Shown here piece by piece: positions 62,584 to 64,000 of a stretch of DNA of 64,000 bases. Made by a program: the position numbers and the translations under genes. A model generated the notes under the pieces. That model searched no databases, was not told the DNA's origin, and was given only the letters and a program-made list of their open reading frames with translations. Positions within the stretch are counted from its first letter, which is position 1. Every line of letters starts with the position of its first letter. The DNA is taken from positions 25,293-89,292 of the forward strand of contig CACZIV010000008.1 of the NCBI GenBank assembly GCA_902781305.1. The letters are read 5' to 3'. Source of the DNA: Pseudoselenomonas ruminantium. Lineage in GTDB: Bacteria; Bacillota; Negativicutes; Selenomonadales; Selenomonadaceae.

Positions 62584-63519
62584 ATGGAAAACGTAATGTT
62601 GACAATCTTTACAGCGACTTATAATCGGTCTAAATACCTGTCTACTTTGTATAATTCTCTGGCGAAGCAAAGCAACTACAATTTTGAATGGCTTGTTATT
62701 GATGATGGTTCAATAGATGATACAGAAAAGTATATAAAGGAAATACAAAATTTTGAAAAAAGATTTGATATTAGATTCTATTCGCAAGAGCATGGTGGAA
62801 AACATCGTGCGATGAATAAGGCTTTTGATTTAGCTAGGGGAAAATATTTTTTTCCTGTTGATAGTGATGATTATCTAACGGAAAACGCAGTAGAGTTAGT
62901 TTTGAAATGGATAGAAGGAATACGGAAAAATGATAAAATAGTAGGGGTTAGCGGATTGAGAGCTTTTTCGTTAAATAATATAATAGGCGAAATTTCTGGT
63001 TTTAAAGATGATTATATTGATGCAAGTGTATTTGAAAAAGACAAATATTTTTTAGGGGGGGATAAGGCAGAGGTGTGGTTAACACAAAAATTAAGAGATC
63101 ATAAGTTTCCAGAATATCCCGGTGAGTATTTTGCTACAGAGGCTATATGTTGGGAAGCAATATCAGCAGATGGAGGCTTAGTTAGATGGTATAAAATTCC
63201 CATTTATATATGTAACTATCTCCCTAATGGCTTAACCAATACTGGAGCCAATAGTTTAGAAGGTCATCGTGCTAATTATTTGGGATACTGTTACTATATT
63301 AGACAGGGAATACGTTTACGTAAGGGCTATTCAAAGTATAGAATGCTCTGGGAGTATTTTAAAGTTAATAGAAAAATAAGGAAGAAAATATCTGAAGCAG
63401 CTAAGATGATAGACTACAGTATAGCAGAGTATATATGGGGGTTGGTTAAGTATCGTATTTATAAGACGGTGTATTTTTATCCATATCACCTCGTGAAAAC
63501 AGCTAGAATAGGTAAATGA
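62584..63519 (+). CDS. Glycosyltransferase family 2
   Basis: 311-residue GT-A enzyme: LTIFTATYNRSKYLSTLYNS at the N-terminus, IDDGSIDDTEKYI near residue 38 and the metal motif FFPVDSDDYLTENA near 92. The C-terminal 100 residues are basic and amphipathic and may bind the membrane. It starts 1 base after the second GT8 gene. No gene follows intact, so the cluster seems to have been cut here. Confidence 0.86.
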   Translation: MENVMLTIFTATYNRSKYLSTLYNSLAKQSNYNFEWLVIDDGSIDDTEKYIKEIQNFEKRFDIRFYSQEHGGKHRAMNKAFDLARGKYFFPVDSDDYLTENAVELVLKWIEGIRKNDKIVGVSGLRAFSLNNIIGEISGFKDDYIDASVFEKDKYFLGGDKAEVWLTQKLRDHKFPEYPGEYFATEAICWEAISADGGLVRWYKIPIYICNYLPNGLTNTGANSLEGHRANYLGYCYYIRQGIRLRKGYSKYRMLWEYFKVNRKIRKKISEAAKMIDYSIAEYIWGLVKYRIYKTVYFYPYHLVKTARIGK

Positions 63520-63549
63520 GAGTGAACCTTATAAGAGGAGAGAGTAAAC

Positions 63550-63576
63550 ATGAACAAGATAAATAACTTAACCTAA
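63550..63576 (+). pseudogene. Start of a lost gene: strong ribosome site and 8 codons
   Basis: GAGGAGAGAG is 7 bases before an ATG that reads MNKINNLT and stops. The quality of the ribosome site suggests it once led a longer gene of the glycosyltransferase operon. From 63577 to about 63880 no open frame of note is seen on the forward strand. On the reverse strand a frame of about 57 codons (about 63625-63800, containing FFDKRAEHYAGFLSGKSTYF) is open but not recognisable. Confidence 0.4.
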
Positions 63577-63882
63577 ACTTCGCATATTTGAAGCAAGTAC
63601 AAAATCAGGTGTAGCATAATGGCTTGATTGCTAAAAACATCATGCACACTGTTTCAAACAGCTGTGCCATAAAATAGGTAGATTTTCCAGAGAGAAATCC
63701 AGCATAGTGTTCGGCTCTTTTGTCAAAAAATCCATTTTTGTTATCATGGCTGAAGTATTGGCTAAGAAGAAAAAGACGTTATATTTGGTGGATGTTTGGC
63801 AAAATATAAATATTATGATATGAATGGTGTTATAAAGAGTGCAATGTAGTATTTTAGTGTAGACTTAAATGACTATCAAAAT

Positions 63883-63901
63883 CCCCCAGCTATGCTGGGG
63901 G
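63883..63901. repeat. GC-rich palindrome near the right edge
   Basis: CCCCCAGC-TAT-GCTGGGGG, a perfect 8-bp hairpin in AT-rich surroundings. It resembles the small end hairpins of IS200/IS605 elements, or it may be a terminator for the glycosyltransferase operon; the T-run expected of a terminator is absent. Confidence 0.45.
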
Positions 63902-63921
63902 GAATGGAGTAAATGGTAATG

Positions 63922-64000
63922 TGTCCCCAGTAGAATTTAACCCCCATGATAGAATGATTATGGTGTCGCAAGCCAAATCATTAACATGGGGGTGTCCAAA
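63922..64000 (+). mobile_element. Possible left end of an insertion sequence running out of the window
   Basis: A sequence with TGTCCCCAG near 63922 and an extended imperfect palindrome (AACCCCCATG ... CATGGGGGTGT, with inner AATGATT / AATCATT) is followed by ATGGGGGTGTCCAAA, which could begin a transposase (MGVSK). Transposase genes of IS21-like elements can start this way. No transposase domain is visible inside the window, so this is tentative. Confidence 0.3.

Overview
The window reads as a chromosomal segment from a diderm Firmicute of the Negativicutes, most likely Selenomonadaceae (Selenomonas or a close relative). The basis is a complete set of lipopolysaccharide (LPS) genes (Kdo synthesis, lipid A, Lpt transport, heptose and core assembly) combined with Firmicute-style features: strong AGGAGG ribosome sites, frequent TTG/GTG starts, a GlnK/GlnL-like two-component pair, a YdjGHI-like cluster and an Fst-like type I toxin. 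The genus is an inference; no rRNA gene is present.

Region 1 (1-15950) is a long, tightly packed forward run. It starts inside msbA and continues with a fused waaA-lpxK, kdsB, kdsA, kdsD, kdsC, an LpxL-type acyltransferase, lptC, lptA, lptB and one LptF/G permease. A DUF3084 protein, a RuvC-like RNase H-fold protein and a dCMP deaminase follow. A new promoter then serves a WecA/TagO-type transferase, a UDP-GlcNAc 2-epimerase and a small AtpZ-like protein, ending at a strong terminator. Together these genes make Kdo and lipid A, flip the molecule, power its transport and start undecaprenyl-linked glycan synthesis.

Region 2 (16000-26160) holds an unknown gene, an inverted-repeat stretch, a reverse-strand tRNA-Gly(CCC), a YdjI/YdjG/YdjH-like envelope cluster, serS, a sodium:neurotransmitter-type symporter and metNIQ.

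Region 3 (26160-27065) is gene-poor but rich in structure. Three related long hairpin elements flank a compact locus that matches the layout of an Fst/par type I toxin-antitoxin system: a 29-residue membrane peptide, a bidirectional terminator, a convergent antisense promoter and a 14-bp direct repeat covering the toxin start codon. A structured purB leader follows.

Region 4 (27066-42300) contains purB-purA, a sigma-54 activator with an HPr-like domain next to ptsH-ptsI (with a perfect -24/-12 promoter and three upstream palindromes), an HD protein, a receptor-type diguanylate cyclase, a GlnK/GlnL-like two-component system, a DASS anion transporter and an aspartase gene broken by a small internal deletion.

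Region 5 (42360-57320) carries lptD, the ADP-heptose pathway (two HldE1-type kinases, HldE2, HldD, GmhB), heptosyltransferases, an alkaline-phosphatase-superfamily envelope transferase, an LctP permease, two core glycosyltransferases, a DUF535 protein and a decayed AlbA_2 gene. Region 6 (57321-63519) is a visibly AT-richer glycosyltransferase block, probably outer core or O-antigen, which ends in gene debris and the likely edge of a mobile element.
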